Below are positions 1 through 6,271 of a stretch of 10,654 bases of DNA, piece by piece (positions within the stretch are counted from its first letter, which is position 1; every line of letters begins with the position of its first letter). This DNA comes from Pseudomonadota bacterium (GTDB taxonomy: Bacteria; Myxococcota; UBA9042; PHBI01): positions 1 through 10,654 of the forward strand of contig SYAK01000480.1 in the NCBI GenBank assembly GCA_005788935.1. Reading direction: 5' to 3'. The notes under the pieces were generated by a model. It worked only from the letters and a program-made list of their open reading frames with translations, did no database searches and was not told where the DNA came from. A program made the translations under genes and the position numbers.

Positions 1-168
1 GCCGATGGCCGGGTTGCAGCTCATCCATCCGACGCGATCGAGGTTGTGCGTCAGGAGCAGGACACGGGCCCCCATGCGGGCCGCGGCGTGAGCGGCCTCG
101 GCACCGGCGTGGCCGGCCCCGACGACGATGACGTCCCAGAGGGCGGTCGAGGCGGACGGAAGAGACAT
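1..168 (-). CDS. mnmG: MnmG (GidA), tRNA wobble-uridine modification enzyme, N-terminal 56 residues only
   Basis: Only the first 56 codons are in the window; the gene runs off the left edge. The visible protein carries the FAD-binding Rossmann start of MnmG: the strand [11 protein letters not shown] (residues 12-22) with its GxGxxG loop, then [17 protein letters not shown] and the family-typical MSCNPAIG at 49-56. MnmG works with MnmE in the cytoplasm to install the aminomethyl or carboxymethylaminomethyl group at C5 of U34 in a subset of tRNAs, using FAD, NADH and a folate one-carbon donor. The ATG at 166-168 is the only plausible start: no in-frame start lies between it and the cpoB stop. 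No good Shine-Dalgarno is visible in front of it. It follows cpoB by 39 bases on the same strand and may be read from the pal promoter. In many bacteria mnmG precedes rsmG-parA-parB near the origin, which would lie outside this window. Confidence 0.92.
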   Translation of the reverse strand, partial: MSLPSASTALWDVIVVGAGHAGAEAAHAAARMGARVLLLTHNLDRVGWMSCNPAIG

Positions 169-207
169 GGCGTGCGGGACATCAGTTTGAGTTGAAACGG
201 ATTCCGT

Positions 208-1029
208 TCATTTGCACTCACCGAGGACGGTCTTCTGGCGGGCCTTCGCGGTGGCCGCCTCGGGCGCCTTGCGGAAGTTCGACTCGACGAACTGGTAGAG
301 CACCTTCGCCCGCTTGCAGTCACCGAGCGTCACGAAGACCTGGGCGATGCGCATGACGGCCCCGGGCGCCTCGGGCGACTCCGGAAAGCGGTCGTAAACC
401 TTCTGGTAATGGTTGCGCGCATTCTCCATGTCGCCTGCGGCCTCATAGGCCTCGCCGAGGCGGTAGAACGCACGCGGGGCGCGCGCATCGGTCTCGAAGG
501 ACGCCGCGAAGAGCTCGAAGAGCGCGCGGGCCTCCGGGATCTCGCGGGCGGTGAGCCGGCTCTCGGCCGACGCCCAGAGCGCGTCGGGCTCCTTCGGGAC
601 ATCCTGCGGCAGGTAGACCGCGGTCGAGCCGAGGCGGTCCGACAGCTCGCGCTTGATGACGCTGATCGTCCCCTCGACCCCGCGCAGCGTGAAGACGACC
701 GCATCAAGGTCACCCCGGAGCCGCGGGGCCGCCTGCTCGAGGCGATCGAGACGCAGCGACAACTCCGCCCCCGCCCGCCTGAGGGCCTCCTCGGCCTCGA
801 CGAGCTTGGCGTGCAGCCGCTCCATCCGATCGCCACCGAGGTTCAGTTGCTCGAGCAGCTGCCCACGCTCCCGCTCGAGCGCGTTGACGCGCGCAGCGAC
901 CTCGCGGTGCTCCTTCGACGTGGCGCAGCCAGCCCCCGAAAGCACGAACGCCACGAGCACCCCGAGGGCCGGGAGCCGTGGCGCCATGCTGCGTCGGACT
1001 GCTGCGAGACGGGTCTCGCGCGGCGTCAC
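208..1029 (-). CDS. cpoB: CpoB/YbgF-type TPR lipoprotein of the Tol-Pal system
   Basis: The 273-residue protein has the CpoB/YbgF layout. A hydrophobic export signal ends in LSGAGC with Cys35 as the likely lipidated residue. A charged heptad-rich coiled coil covers about 38-135, and roughly three TPR repeats cover about 145-270, with the typical YRLGEAYEAAGD and A/Y/F spacing. CpoB is known in E. coli to link TolA-driven outer-membrane constriction with peptidoglycan synthesis at the septum. The E. coli protein is soluble and periplasmic, whereas this one appears to be a lipoprotein. The lipobox is imperfect (Gly at -3), so lipidation is likely but not certain. The GTG start at 1027-1029 overlaps the pal TGA as GTGA and has GGAGAG 9 bases upstream (1039-1044). 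ATG at 985-987 would give a tidier 20-residue signal but lacks a ribosome site. The gene follows pal directly, as expected for the family. Confidence 0.87.
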   Translation of the reverse strand: MTPRETRLAAVRRSMAPRLPALGVLVAFVLSGAGCATSKEHREVAARVNALERERGQLLEQLNLGGDRMERLHAKLVEAEEALRRAGAELSLRLDRLEQAAPRLRGDLDAVVFTLRGVEGTISVIKRELSDRLGSTAVYLPQDVPKEPDALWASAESRLTAREIPEARALFELFAASFETDARAPRAFYRLGEAYEAAGDMENARNHYQKVYDRFPESPEAPGAVMRIAQVFVTLGDCKRAKVLYQFVESNFRKAPEAATAKARQKTVLGECK

Positions 1030-1808
1030 TTGGCGACGCTCTCCACGCGGCGGTTGCGGCTCCAGCAGCCCTCGTCGGGGTCACTGCAGACGCCGCGCTC
1101 CTCGCCGTACGAGACCGTGCCGGAGATCTGACCCTCAGAGACGCCGAGCGCCTTGTACTGCTTGGCGACCGAGTTGGCGCGACGCTGGCCGAGGGCGAGG
1201 TTGTACTCGTCCGAGCCGCGGTCGTCGCAGTGGCCCTCGAGGCCCACCTTGCTGCCGTTCGCCTTGAGGCAGGCGGCGTTGCCCGACACGACGGACTCCT
1301 GGTCGAGGCGGATGGCGTCCTCGTTGAAGTCGAAGTACACCGTCTCGACCTTGCAGCCCGGCACGCACCGGCCGCCGTCGCAGCGCTCGCCCGAGGCGCA
1401 GCCGCTGTCGTCGCTGCACTCGATGTCGGGGATGCAGGCACCGTTGTTGCACTTCTGGCCCGCCGGGCAGTCGTCCTTCGACTCGCAGCCCGCCACGCAC
1501 ATGCCGCTCGCCGAGCCGGTCGCGCGCTTGCAGCGGCCGCCGGGGCAGTCGAGGTCGGACTTGCAGCAGCCTGGATCACGGACGCAGGCGTTGGCCTGGC
1601 AGCTCATGCAGGCGTCGATGGCCTTGCAGTGGCTGTCGTTGCCGCACTGCTTGCAGAGGCCATCGACGCAGACCTCGTTGAACTTCTGGCAGGTCTTGTC
1701 GTTGTCGCAGTTGGGGTACGACTTCGGGCAGCCCGTGAGGACCGACGCGAACAGGAGCGCGGAGGCGAAGAGCCCAAGCGGGGCGAGGCTGGAAGCGGCG
1801 CGGATCAT
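1026..1808 (-). CDS. pal: Pal, peptidoglycan-associated outer-membrane lipoprotein with a cysteine-rich insert
   Basis: This is a 260-residue lipoprotein. A signal peptide ends in the lipobox LTGC (Cys27). Residues 28-152 form a cysteine-rich segment with 23 cysteines in repeats such as DCPxGxxCxxGxC and GCASGERCDGGRC, resembling the Dickkopf/EGF-like cysteine motifs of myxobacterial surface proteins. An OmpA-like peptidoglycan-binding domain covers about 153-260: YFDFNEDAI, then GHCDDRGSDEYNLALGQRRA (192-211) and RNRRVE at the end. Asp195 and Arg210 match the positions that hold diaminopimelate in known Pal and OmpA structures. Pal normally has a short flexible linker where this protein has the cysteine module. 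The ATG at 1806-1808 has GAGGT 7 bases upstream; the frame stays open further upstream, but only this start precedes a signal peptide. Four further cysteines (180, 194, 241, 248) sit in the OmpA domain. The gene is first in the pal-cpoB-mnmG group and has its own promoter. Confidence 0.93.
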   Translation of the reverse strand: MIRAASSLAPLGLFASALLFASVLTGCPKSYPNCDNDKTCQKFNEVCVDGLCKQCGNDSHCKAIDACMSCQANACVRDPGCCKSDLDCPGGRCKRATGSASGMCVAGCESKDDCPAGQKCNNGACIPDIECSDDSGCASGERCDGGRCVPGCKVETVYFDFNEDAIRLDQESVVSGNAACLKANGSKVGLEGHCDDRGSDEYNLALGQRRANSVAKQYKALGVSEGQISGTVSYGEERGVCSDPDEGCWSRNRRVESVAK

Positions 1809-1875
1809 GGCAGGGACCTCGAGGCGGAGGGGGGCGGACGCCCAATCGAGCGGGGCCGAGAGTGAAATCGCGAGC

Positions 1876-1904
1876 GTCTTAGGGCGGGGCGCCAGCCATG
1901 TCAA
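1876..1904 (-). promoter_or_regulatory. Sigma-70-type promoter of pal
   Basis: On the minus strand a perfect TTGACA -35 hexamer (1899-1904) is followed by a 17-base spacer and TAAGAC (1876-1881, three of six matches to TATAAT). This predicts a start near 1869 and a leader of about 60 bases before the pal ATG. The -35 and spacer are ideal and the -10 is weak, as is common in GC-rich genomes. It would drive pal, cpoB and probably mnmG. Confidence 0.6.
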
Positions 1905-2051
1905 GATGCGGCAGCGACAGGCAGCGGCTGCTCGGCCCGCGTCCAGCGCGGCGCGGCATGTCGTGACGGGACTTTTACAAGTACGGGGGGTCGAAGGAGG
2001 CTGGCGCGGAGCACGGCGGCGGGGCCATGGCGGGTCGGTGGCCCGCGAAGG

Positions 2052-2080
2052 TTGACCGGAGGCGGGCGCGGGGGTACCTA
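2052..2080 (+). promoter_or_regulatory. Possible promoter of the FHA gene
   Basis: TTGACC (2052-2057, five of six matches to the -35 consensus) is followed after 17 bases by TACCTA (2075-2080), which matches TATAAT at only two positions. Predicted transcription would start near 2087 and give a leader of about 128 bases containing the hairpin at 2129-2160. The -10 is poor, so this is tentative. Confidence 0.3.
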
Positions 2081-2214
2081 GAGAGACCACCTGCAGGCTG
2101 GCTGAGCCCGGCACGCGGTGACAGTCGAGCCAGCCGTCCCCGTACCGCAGCGGGGCTGGCCGCGGCCACACACGCGCCCGTGCGCGGTCAGGCCGCCCGG
2201 GAGAGAGGCGCGTC

Positions 2215-3396
2215 ATGAGAACCTGTCCTTTCTGCAGCCACGAGACCGAACCCTTCCTCCGCTTTTGCCTGGGGTGCGGGGAGGATCTCGACCGCGCCTT
2301 CGCGCCGAAGACCGACGCGAGTCCGCCTCCGCCGCCCCAGCAGACTCCCGCGGCCGCCCGGCCGGACCGGGCACGGGTGACGCACAGCGATCTGCCGCCA
2401 GCCCTCGCAGGCCAGGTGACAACCGTGGAGAGCGCGCAGCGGACCGCCGTGCCAGCGGGCGTTGGCAGCCCGCCAGCTTCGCGCTCGGGGGTGCGGCGGC
2501 CAGGCTCCTCCGTCGGGGTCGGCCTGAAGGGGCCGGACGGCACGACCACCGAGACGCCCGCACCTGAGGCGAACCGGGCGCAGGCACCGCCGCCACCGCT
2601 CGGATCCGCGACCGGCTTCGGAGCCCGCCCCGGGGTGCCGCCGGCGTCGCGGCGGGTGCGACGGCGCGTGGCGAGCGCGGTCCTCGTGCAGGTCTTCGAT
2701 GACGGGACCGAGGAGACGGTCGTGACGCTCGGGCCGCAGCCGCTCATCATCGGGCGCTCGGAGGCGCGCTATGACGCGTCGGAGGGACCGTGGGATCCCG
2801 CGAGCGAGGTCCTCGCCTACCCCGAGGATGACTTCATGGCCGCGCGCCACGTCGTCATGTACATCGACTTCGACAGCGTGAAGATCGAGCCGCTGCCATC
2901 GACCAACGGCCTCTTCATCCAGCTGACCGAGCCGCACGTGTGCGAGCGTCGGACGGTCTTCCGCATCGGCCAGCAGCTGCTGCAGCTCGATCGCCTCGAC
3001 CAGCTCGCACCCGGAGCGTCCGAGCCGCGGGGTGGCTACGTCGAGGCCAACGTGCGCCCTGGCGGCGACCGCGGGGTCCTCGGGAGCCCGGTGCCAGAGT
3101 CGGCGTGGGGGCGCCTCGCGCAGGTCATGACGCCGACCCAGTTCGGGGACAGTCACCTGCTCGGCGGCGAGCAGGTCCGACTCGGACGCGAGCGCGGCGA
3201 CATCAACTTCAGCACGGACCTCTTCGTGTCGGGGCTGCACGCGGCCGTGAAGTGGCGGGATCGCAAGGTCGTGCTCGAAGACCTCGGGTCGTCAAACGGC
3301 ACCTACCTGCGGCTCGACGCGGCCGTGCGCCTCGTCGCGACGTCCTGCATCCTGGTGGGCCAGCAGCTCTTCCGGGTCGAGCTGAGCCACGGCTGA
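2215..3396 (+). CDS. Zinc-ribbon protein with two FHA (phosphothreonine-binding) domains
   Basis: The 393-residue protein has four parts. An N-terminal zinc ribbon, CPFC-x10-CLGC, uses Cys4, 7, 18 and 21. A Pro/Ala-rich, probably disordered linker covers about 33-150. A first FHA domain covers about 155-265, with GRS at 180-182, RH at 211-212 and STNG at 229-232. A second FHA domain covers about 300-393, with GR at 324-325, SGLH at 339-342 and GSSNGT at 358-363. FHA domains bind phosphothreonine peptides, so this is likely a cytoplasmic adaptor downstream of Ser/Thr kinases, which are abundant in myxobacteria; no kinase is in the window. The second FHA domain has the canonical motif set. The first has a long insert between GRS and the histidine and Ala-Arg-His in place of Ser-x-x-His, so its binding may differ. 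There is no signal peptide or membrane segment. The ATG has GAGAGAGG 6 bases upstream (2201-2208). It ends 10 bases from the converging hydrolase gene. Confidence 0.88.
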   Translation: MRTCPFCSHETEPFLRFCLGCGEDLDRAFAPKTDASPPPPPQQTPAAARPDRARVTHSDLPPALAGQVTTVESAQRTAVPAGVGSPPASRSGVRRPGSSVGVGLKGPDGTTTETPAPEANRAQAPPPPLGSATGFGARPGVPPASRRVRRRVASAVLVQVFDDGTEETVVTLGPQPLIIGRSEARYDASEGPWDPASEVLAYPEDDFMAARHVVMYIDFDSVKIEPLPSTNGLFIQLTEPHVCERRTVFRIGQQLLQLDRLDQLAPGASEPRGGYVEANVRPGGDRGVLGSPVPESAWGRLAQVMTPTQFGDSHLLGGEQVRLGRERGDINFSTDLFVSGLHAAVKWRDRKVVLEDLGSSNGTYLRLDAAVRLVATSCILVGQQLFRVELSHG

Positions 3397-3406
3397 CCAC
3401 GCCGCG

Positions 3407-4339
3407 TCAGCAGGCGGCGGGGTCGCGGGTCCAGGTCGACGCAGGCCAGCGCGGGTCGTGCGCGGGTGGGTACGGGACGTCTCGGTCAGCCATGGCGTCG
3501 AGGAAGGCGGTCACGGCGGCCTCGAAGGCCTGCGGGTTCTCGAGCGGAGCCGTGTGGCTCGTGTCGGGCAGCGACACCCAGCGGGCCTCGGGCAGTCGCC
3601 TCGCGAGCATCTCCGACGTCTCGAGCGGGGTGAACCCGTCGTCCTCGCCCGCGACCACGAGGAACGGTTGCGGCAGGCGATCGAGCCACGGGAGCGCGGT
3701 ACGCTCGGCGGCGTCGTGCAGCAGACCGAGGAAGAGGTCGATCGGCATGCGCGCGAAGTGGTCGAGATAGGGTTGAAAATCCTCGGGTTTGATGCGGTCG
3801 GCCTTCACCTCGAGGCTCGCGACGAGGTAGGCCAGCGGCGTCGGCATGAAGGCGCGCGTGGCGGTCGCGACCTCGTCCCGATAGCGCCGGAAGAAGACGT
3901 CGATGGCCGGGAAGATGCGGGCCCCGAGATCGGTGCGGCCGAAGCTGTCGAGCAGGCGTCCGAAGGAGCCGCAGGCGAGGACACCCGCCCGCACGCGCTG
4001 CGGAAAGCGAAGGGCGGTCTCGAGGACGACCTGAACCCCCATCGAGTGGCCGAAGAAGGTCGCATCAGACCACCCGACGTGGGTGAGCGCCGCGTCGAGG
4101 TCACGCGCGAGGTCCGGGATGGTCGCGCGGTCCGGGTCGCGGGGCAGGCCCGAGCGGCCATGTCCTCGATAGTGGACGTGCAGGACGGCGCAGCGGGCCT
4201 CGAGCACGGGACGGATCAGGCGGTAAATGTAGCCGTCGCAAGAAATCCCGTCGCAGAGCACGACGCGCGGACCGTCCGCCTGTCCCGAGCGCGTGTAGGC
4301 GAGGCGCGTTCCGTCAGCACCCCGCAGGAAGGCGGTCAT
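3407..4339 (-). CDS. Alpha/beta-fold hydrolase
   Basis: This 310-residue protein has the features of a single-domain alpha/beta hydrolase. The HYRGHGRS strand-turn lies at 56-63 and the nucleophile elbow GHSMG at 97-101 (Ser99). The acid is probably Asp234 in GEDDGFTP, and the base is probably His262 in TSHTAPLE. A helical cap lies between about 125 and 215. The substrate cannot be told from sequence; esterase, lactonase, haloalkane-dehalogenase-like and peptidase members share this fold. Against a peptide-bond role, the overall pattern is that of small-molecule esterases. No signal peptide is visible, so it is expected in the cytoplasm. The ATG overlaps the TGA of the upstream lipoprotein gene (ATGA, 4336-4339) and no strong Shine-Dalgarno lies in front, which suggests translational coupling as the last gene of the bactofilin operon. 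A run of Pro and Trp residues closes the C-terminus (about 289-303) beyond the usual fold end. Confidence 0.88.
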   Translation of the reverse strand: MTAFLRGADGTRLAYTRSGQADGPRVVLCDGISCDGYIYRLIRPVLEARCAVLHVHYRGHGRSGLPRDPDRATIPDLARDLDAALTHVGWSDATFFGHSMGVQVVLETALRFPQRVRAGVLACGSFGRLLDSFGRTDLGARIFPAIDVFFRRYRDEVATATRAFMPTPLAYLVASLEVKADRIKPEDFQPYLDHFARMPIDLFLGLLHDAAERTALPWLDRLPQPFLVVAGEDDGFTPLETSEMLARRLPEARWVSLPDTSHTAPLENPQAFEAAVTAFLDAMADRDVPYPPAHDPRWPASTWTRDPAAC

Positions 4340-4962
4340 GGCGTCTGCCAGGTGACCCGGAGACGGGCGGCGGCGCCAGCGATGACCAGGCTGAGCGGGC
4401 GCTCGAGGCGGTCATGGTCGCCCGGCCCGAGCGTCGCCGCTTCGAACTGGAGCTCGTAGAGGACCGAGAAGGGGTCGAGCCAAGGCAGAAGCGTCGCCCA
4501 GACCGGGTTGGAGGTGTCAAGACGCCGCACCGCGACCGGGTGGGCGAGGTCCCCCCGGTCCGTCTCGAGGCGGACCTCCCACAGCCCGTCGGCCGGATTC
4601 AGCGAGTTCCAGCGGGGCTCGGCGGTATAGAAGCCAGCGAGCACCGTGACGCGGCCGGCGGCGGCCTCGGCCTCGACGGCGGCGAGCTGGTCGCGCTGGG
4701 TGGGGGTCAGGGCGAAGGCCTGCGCATAGGCGTCGACCCAGGCGGCCCGGAACGGCGCAGACCTCAGGGACGCATGGAGGATGGCGCGCGTCTCGAAGTT
4801 GACGTAGGCGCGCTCGGTGCGGCTCCACGTGGTCACTGCGCGCTCCCACGGGGAGGAGGCGCAGGCAGATGCGGCGAGGGTCAACGCGACGGCGAACGCA
4901 GCCCACACCGCGCGGGGGAGCCCCGTCGCGGCGCGCCCGGGGCCGGTGTCAGGGGCCCTCAC
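4336..4962 (-). CDS. Uncharacterised lipoprotein in the bactofilin operon
   Basis: I do not recognise the family. With the GTG start at 4960-4962 the product has 208 residues. Its export signal has a hydrophobic core (AVWAAFAVALTLAA) and lipobox AASAC (Cys34), so it should be a lipid-anchored envelope protein. The mature part opens with a helical, Trp/Arg-rich stretch (SSPWERAVTTWSRTERAY), then a likely amphipathic helix near 80-100, then a beta-rich C-terminal half with several Trp-Leu-Glu strands. No catalytic motif or cysteine pair is visible in the mature chain. The reading frame stays open upstream to 5421, but that stretch lies over the bactofilin gene and encodes Arg/Ser/Pro-rich shadow sequence, so the GTG just before the signal peptide was chosen. 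It overlaps the upstream bactofilin by 14 bases and the downstream hydrolase by 4. The Shine-Dalgarno is weak and expression probably depends on coupling. Confidence 0.75.
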   Translation of the reverse strand: MRAPDTGPGRAATGLPRAVWAAFAVALTLAASACASSPWERAVTTWSRTERAYVNFETRAILHASLRSAPFRAAWVDAYAQAFALTPTQRDQLAAVEAEAAAGRVTVLAGFYTAEPRWNSLNPADGLWEVRLETDRGDLAHPVAVRRLDTSNPVWATLLPWLDPFSVLYELQFEAATLGPGDHDRLERPLSLVIAGAAARLRVTWQTP

Positions 4963-5566
4963 GCGCGGGCTCGCTGCGTGCGGCGTTCTCGACAGCCTCG
5001 TCCGAAGGCCACCCCGAGAAGAGGGGGCCGGGCCCGGAAGGGGCTGGCGCGGGCGCGGGCGTGGTCGCTGCGGGCGCCGATGCGGCGGAAGAAGCCGGCA
5101 TGGGCGCGGGGGCTGGGGCGGGCGCGGCGATCGGCATCGGCGACGACACCCGGGGCGAGGACCACGCCGGAGCCGGAGCGGTGGCTGACGAGGCCCACGC
5201 GCCTGACGCCTGCACCCCGCGTGCGAGTCCGGTCGCGACGCCCGCGACCTCGACGCCAGTCGAGACCGTGCCAGCGACACGACCACCAGCCCGCAGCGTG
5301 AGGCGGCGCGTCCGGATGTCGCCCGCGACCTGCGCGCCTGGCGCCACCTCGACGCCCTCGACGCCCGCGATGTCGCCGACGACGAGGCCACGGACGACGA
5401 CGTAGGCCGCCGTGATGTCACCCTCGATGATGGCGGAGCCCTCGACGACGACGGTCGCCTCGGACTGGATGCGACCCTCGACGCGACCGAAGATGGCCAG
5501 GTCCTCGGCGGCCGAGATGTTGCCGCTGACGCGATGGCCAGCGGCGATGACGGCGTTGTCCTTCAT
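4949..5566 (-). CDS. Bactofilin with long Pro/Ala-rich C-terminal tail
   Basis: This is the largest of three tandem bactofilins, with 205 residues. Residues about 8-108 form the bactofilin (DUF583) core: regular beta-helix rungs with the GxVxGxI pattern, for example SGNISAAEDLAIFGRVEGRI and EGSAIIEGDI. Bactofilins self-assemble without nucleotides into non-polar filaments that act as scaffolds at the inner face of the membrane. From about 109 the protein changes to a disordered tail. This tail includes a PAPAPA-type stretch (129-182) and ends in an acidic-basic stretch (SDEAVENAARSEPAREGP) that could be a partner-binding peptide. Tail-extended bactofilins such as M. xanthus BacP use their terminus for partner recruitment; applying that here is inference. 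The ATG has GAGGGG 7 bases upstream, overlapping the stop codon of the preceding bactofilin (11-base gap). Confidence 0.9.
   Translation of the reverse strand: MKDNAVIAAGHRVSGNISAAEDLAIFGRVEGRIQSEATVVVEGSAIIEGDITAAYVVVRGLVVGDIAGVEGVEVAPGAQVAGDIRTRRLTLRAGGRVAGTVSTGVEVAGVATGLARGVQASGAWASSATAPAPAWSSPRVSSPMPIAAPAPAPAPMPASSAASAPAATTPAPAPAPSGPGPLFSGWPSDEAVENAARSEPAREGP
5021..5182 (-). repeat. Low-complexity Pro/Ala-coding tract in the third bactofilin
   Basis: The segment encodes residues 129-182 of the tail-bearing bactofilin. It is dominated by GCG, GCC and CCC codons giving repeated PAPA units, with clusters of GGCGCGGG on the plus strand. It is a degenerate internal repeat rather than a mobile or satellite repeat, and is a likely site of length variation between related strains. 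Confidence 0.6.
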
Positions 5567-5577
5567 CGTCGGACCCC

Positions 5578-5892
5578 TCAGCCCTGCATGTTGATGTTGC
5601 CCTTGAAGGAGGCGCCATCGGCGATGAGGATACGGGGAGCGCGCACGTCGCCGACCAGGCGGGCGCCAGCCTTGAGCTCGACCGCGGAGGTCGCGGTGAT
5701 GTTGCCCTGGACGCTGCCGGCAACCTCGACGCTCGACGACTCGATCTCGGCCTCGACCCGCCCGGAGGCGGCGACAAGGACGCCCTCCTTCGACTGGATG
5801 CGGCCGCGAACGACGCCGAGGACGACGAGCGCGTCGGCGCCGCTGATGTCGCCCTCGATGGTGATGTTGGGTCCGATGACGGTGTCGGCCAT
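5578..5892 (-). CDS. Short bactofilin (second of three)
   Basis: This 104-residue protein is almost entirely bactofilin core, with no terminal tail. The rungs are readable as IEGDISGADALVVLGVVRGRI, EAEIESSSVEVAGSVQGNI and LVGDVRAPRILIADGASFKGNI. The even spacing of Gly and Ile/Val every six or so residues is that of the right-handed beta-helix seen in BacA-type bactofilins. Its length compares with the small M. xanthus bactofilins and it probably co-polymerises with its two neighbours. The short N-terminus MADTVIGPNI precedes the first rung; such N-terminal peptides mediate membrane binding in some bactofilins, but this one has no strong hydrophobic anchor. The ATG has GGAG 9 bases upstream (5902-5905). 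The gap from the upstream bactofilin is 28 bases. Confidence 0.91.
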   Translation of the reverse strand: MADTVIGPNITIEGDISGADALVVLGVVRGRIQSKEGVLVAASGRVEAEIESSSVEVAGSVQGNITATSAVELKAGARLVGDVRAPRILIADGASFKGNINMQG

Positions 5893-5920
5893 GGATGAAG
5901 TCTCCGGGGTCAGGCGGGGT

Positions 5921-6271
5921 TCAGGTGCGGGCGCGGACGCCGCGGGGCAGCTGGATGGGCATCGCGAGGCGGGCGCGGACGCGGGCCTGCGGGTCGATCT
6001 CCACGCGCGGCGCCTCGATGAGGCCCTCGACGCTGGCGTTGGCGGCGACGATGACGTGGCCGCGGGCGCGGACGTCACCCTTCACGGCGCCGCGGACCTC
6101 GACCGTGTCGGCCTCGATGGCGGCCTGAACGACGGCGCGGGCCATGATGAGGCAGTCGCCCTCGAGGATGACCTGCCCGTCGACGCGCCCGGCGATGGCG
6201 AGCGGACCCTTGCCGCGCACGGCGCCAGTGACGGTCGTCTGGGGTCCGATGATCTGGGTGTTGGTGTCCAT
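5921..6271 (-). CDS. Short bactofilin (first of three, operon leader)
   Basis: This 116-residue bactofilin opens the five-gene operon. The core (about 7-105) shows the beta-helix rungs VTGAVRGKGPLAIAGRVDGQV, ARAVVQAAIEADTVEVRGAV and GDVRARGHVIVAANASVEGLI. The C-terminus is a short basic extension (MPIQLPRGVRART) that the second bactofilin lacks. In M. xanthus three bactofilins, BacN, BacO and BacP, are also encoded together and build cytoplasmic scaffolds that position the ParABS machinery and the polarity GTPase SofG. Assigning these three one-to-one to BacN/O/P is not possible from sequence reading alone, so no symbols are given. The ATG has a strong GGAGG 5 bases upstream (6277-6281). It faces the C39 peptidase gene across a 261-base divergent spacer. 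Confidence 0.91.
   Translation of the reverse strand: MDTNTQIIGPQTTVTGAVRGKGPLAIAGRVDGQVILEGDCLIMARAVVQAAIEADTVEVRGAVKGDVRARGHVIVAANASVEGLIEAPRVEIDPQARVRARLAMPIQLPRGVRART

Larger units (their letters stand above)
1809..2214. other. Divergent intergenic region between pal and the FHA gene
   Basis: This 406-base spacer holds no convincing gene; short open frames here are chance products of high GC. It contains the pal promoter on the minus strand and a weaker candidate promoter for the FHA gene on the plus strand. An imperfect hairpin lies at 2129-2160: GCCAG pairs with CTGGC and CCCCG with CGGGG, with a four-base bulge and an eight-base loop. No tolB or other Tol gene is present upstream of pal, which is where one is usually found. 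Confidence 0.6.

Noticed and set aside
196..208. Near-palindrome AACGGA-T-TCCGTT at the end of cpoB
   Set aside because: A one-base centre cannot form a stable hairpin loop, there is no T-run, it overlaps the cpoB stop codon, and no second copy was seen in the window.
978..1865. A 295-codon plus-strand open frame antisense to pal
   Set aside because: The product is Ala/Val/Leu/Arg shadow sequence with no domain, and pal on the other strand has a lipobox, an OmpA domain, a promoter and a ribosome site.
1809..2750. N-terminal extension of pal to 2750
   Set aside because: It runs through the divergent promoter region and the FHA gene, and would bury the signal peptide. The ATG at 1808 has a good ribosome site.
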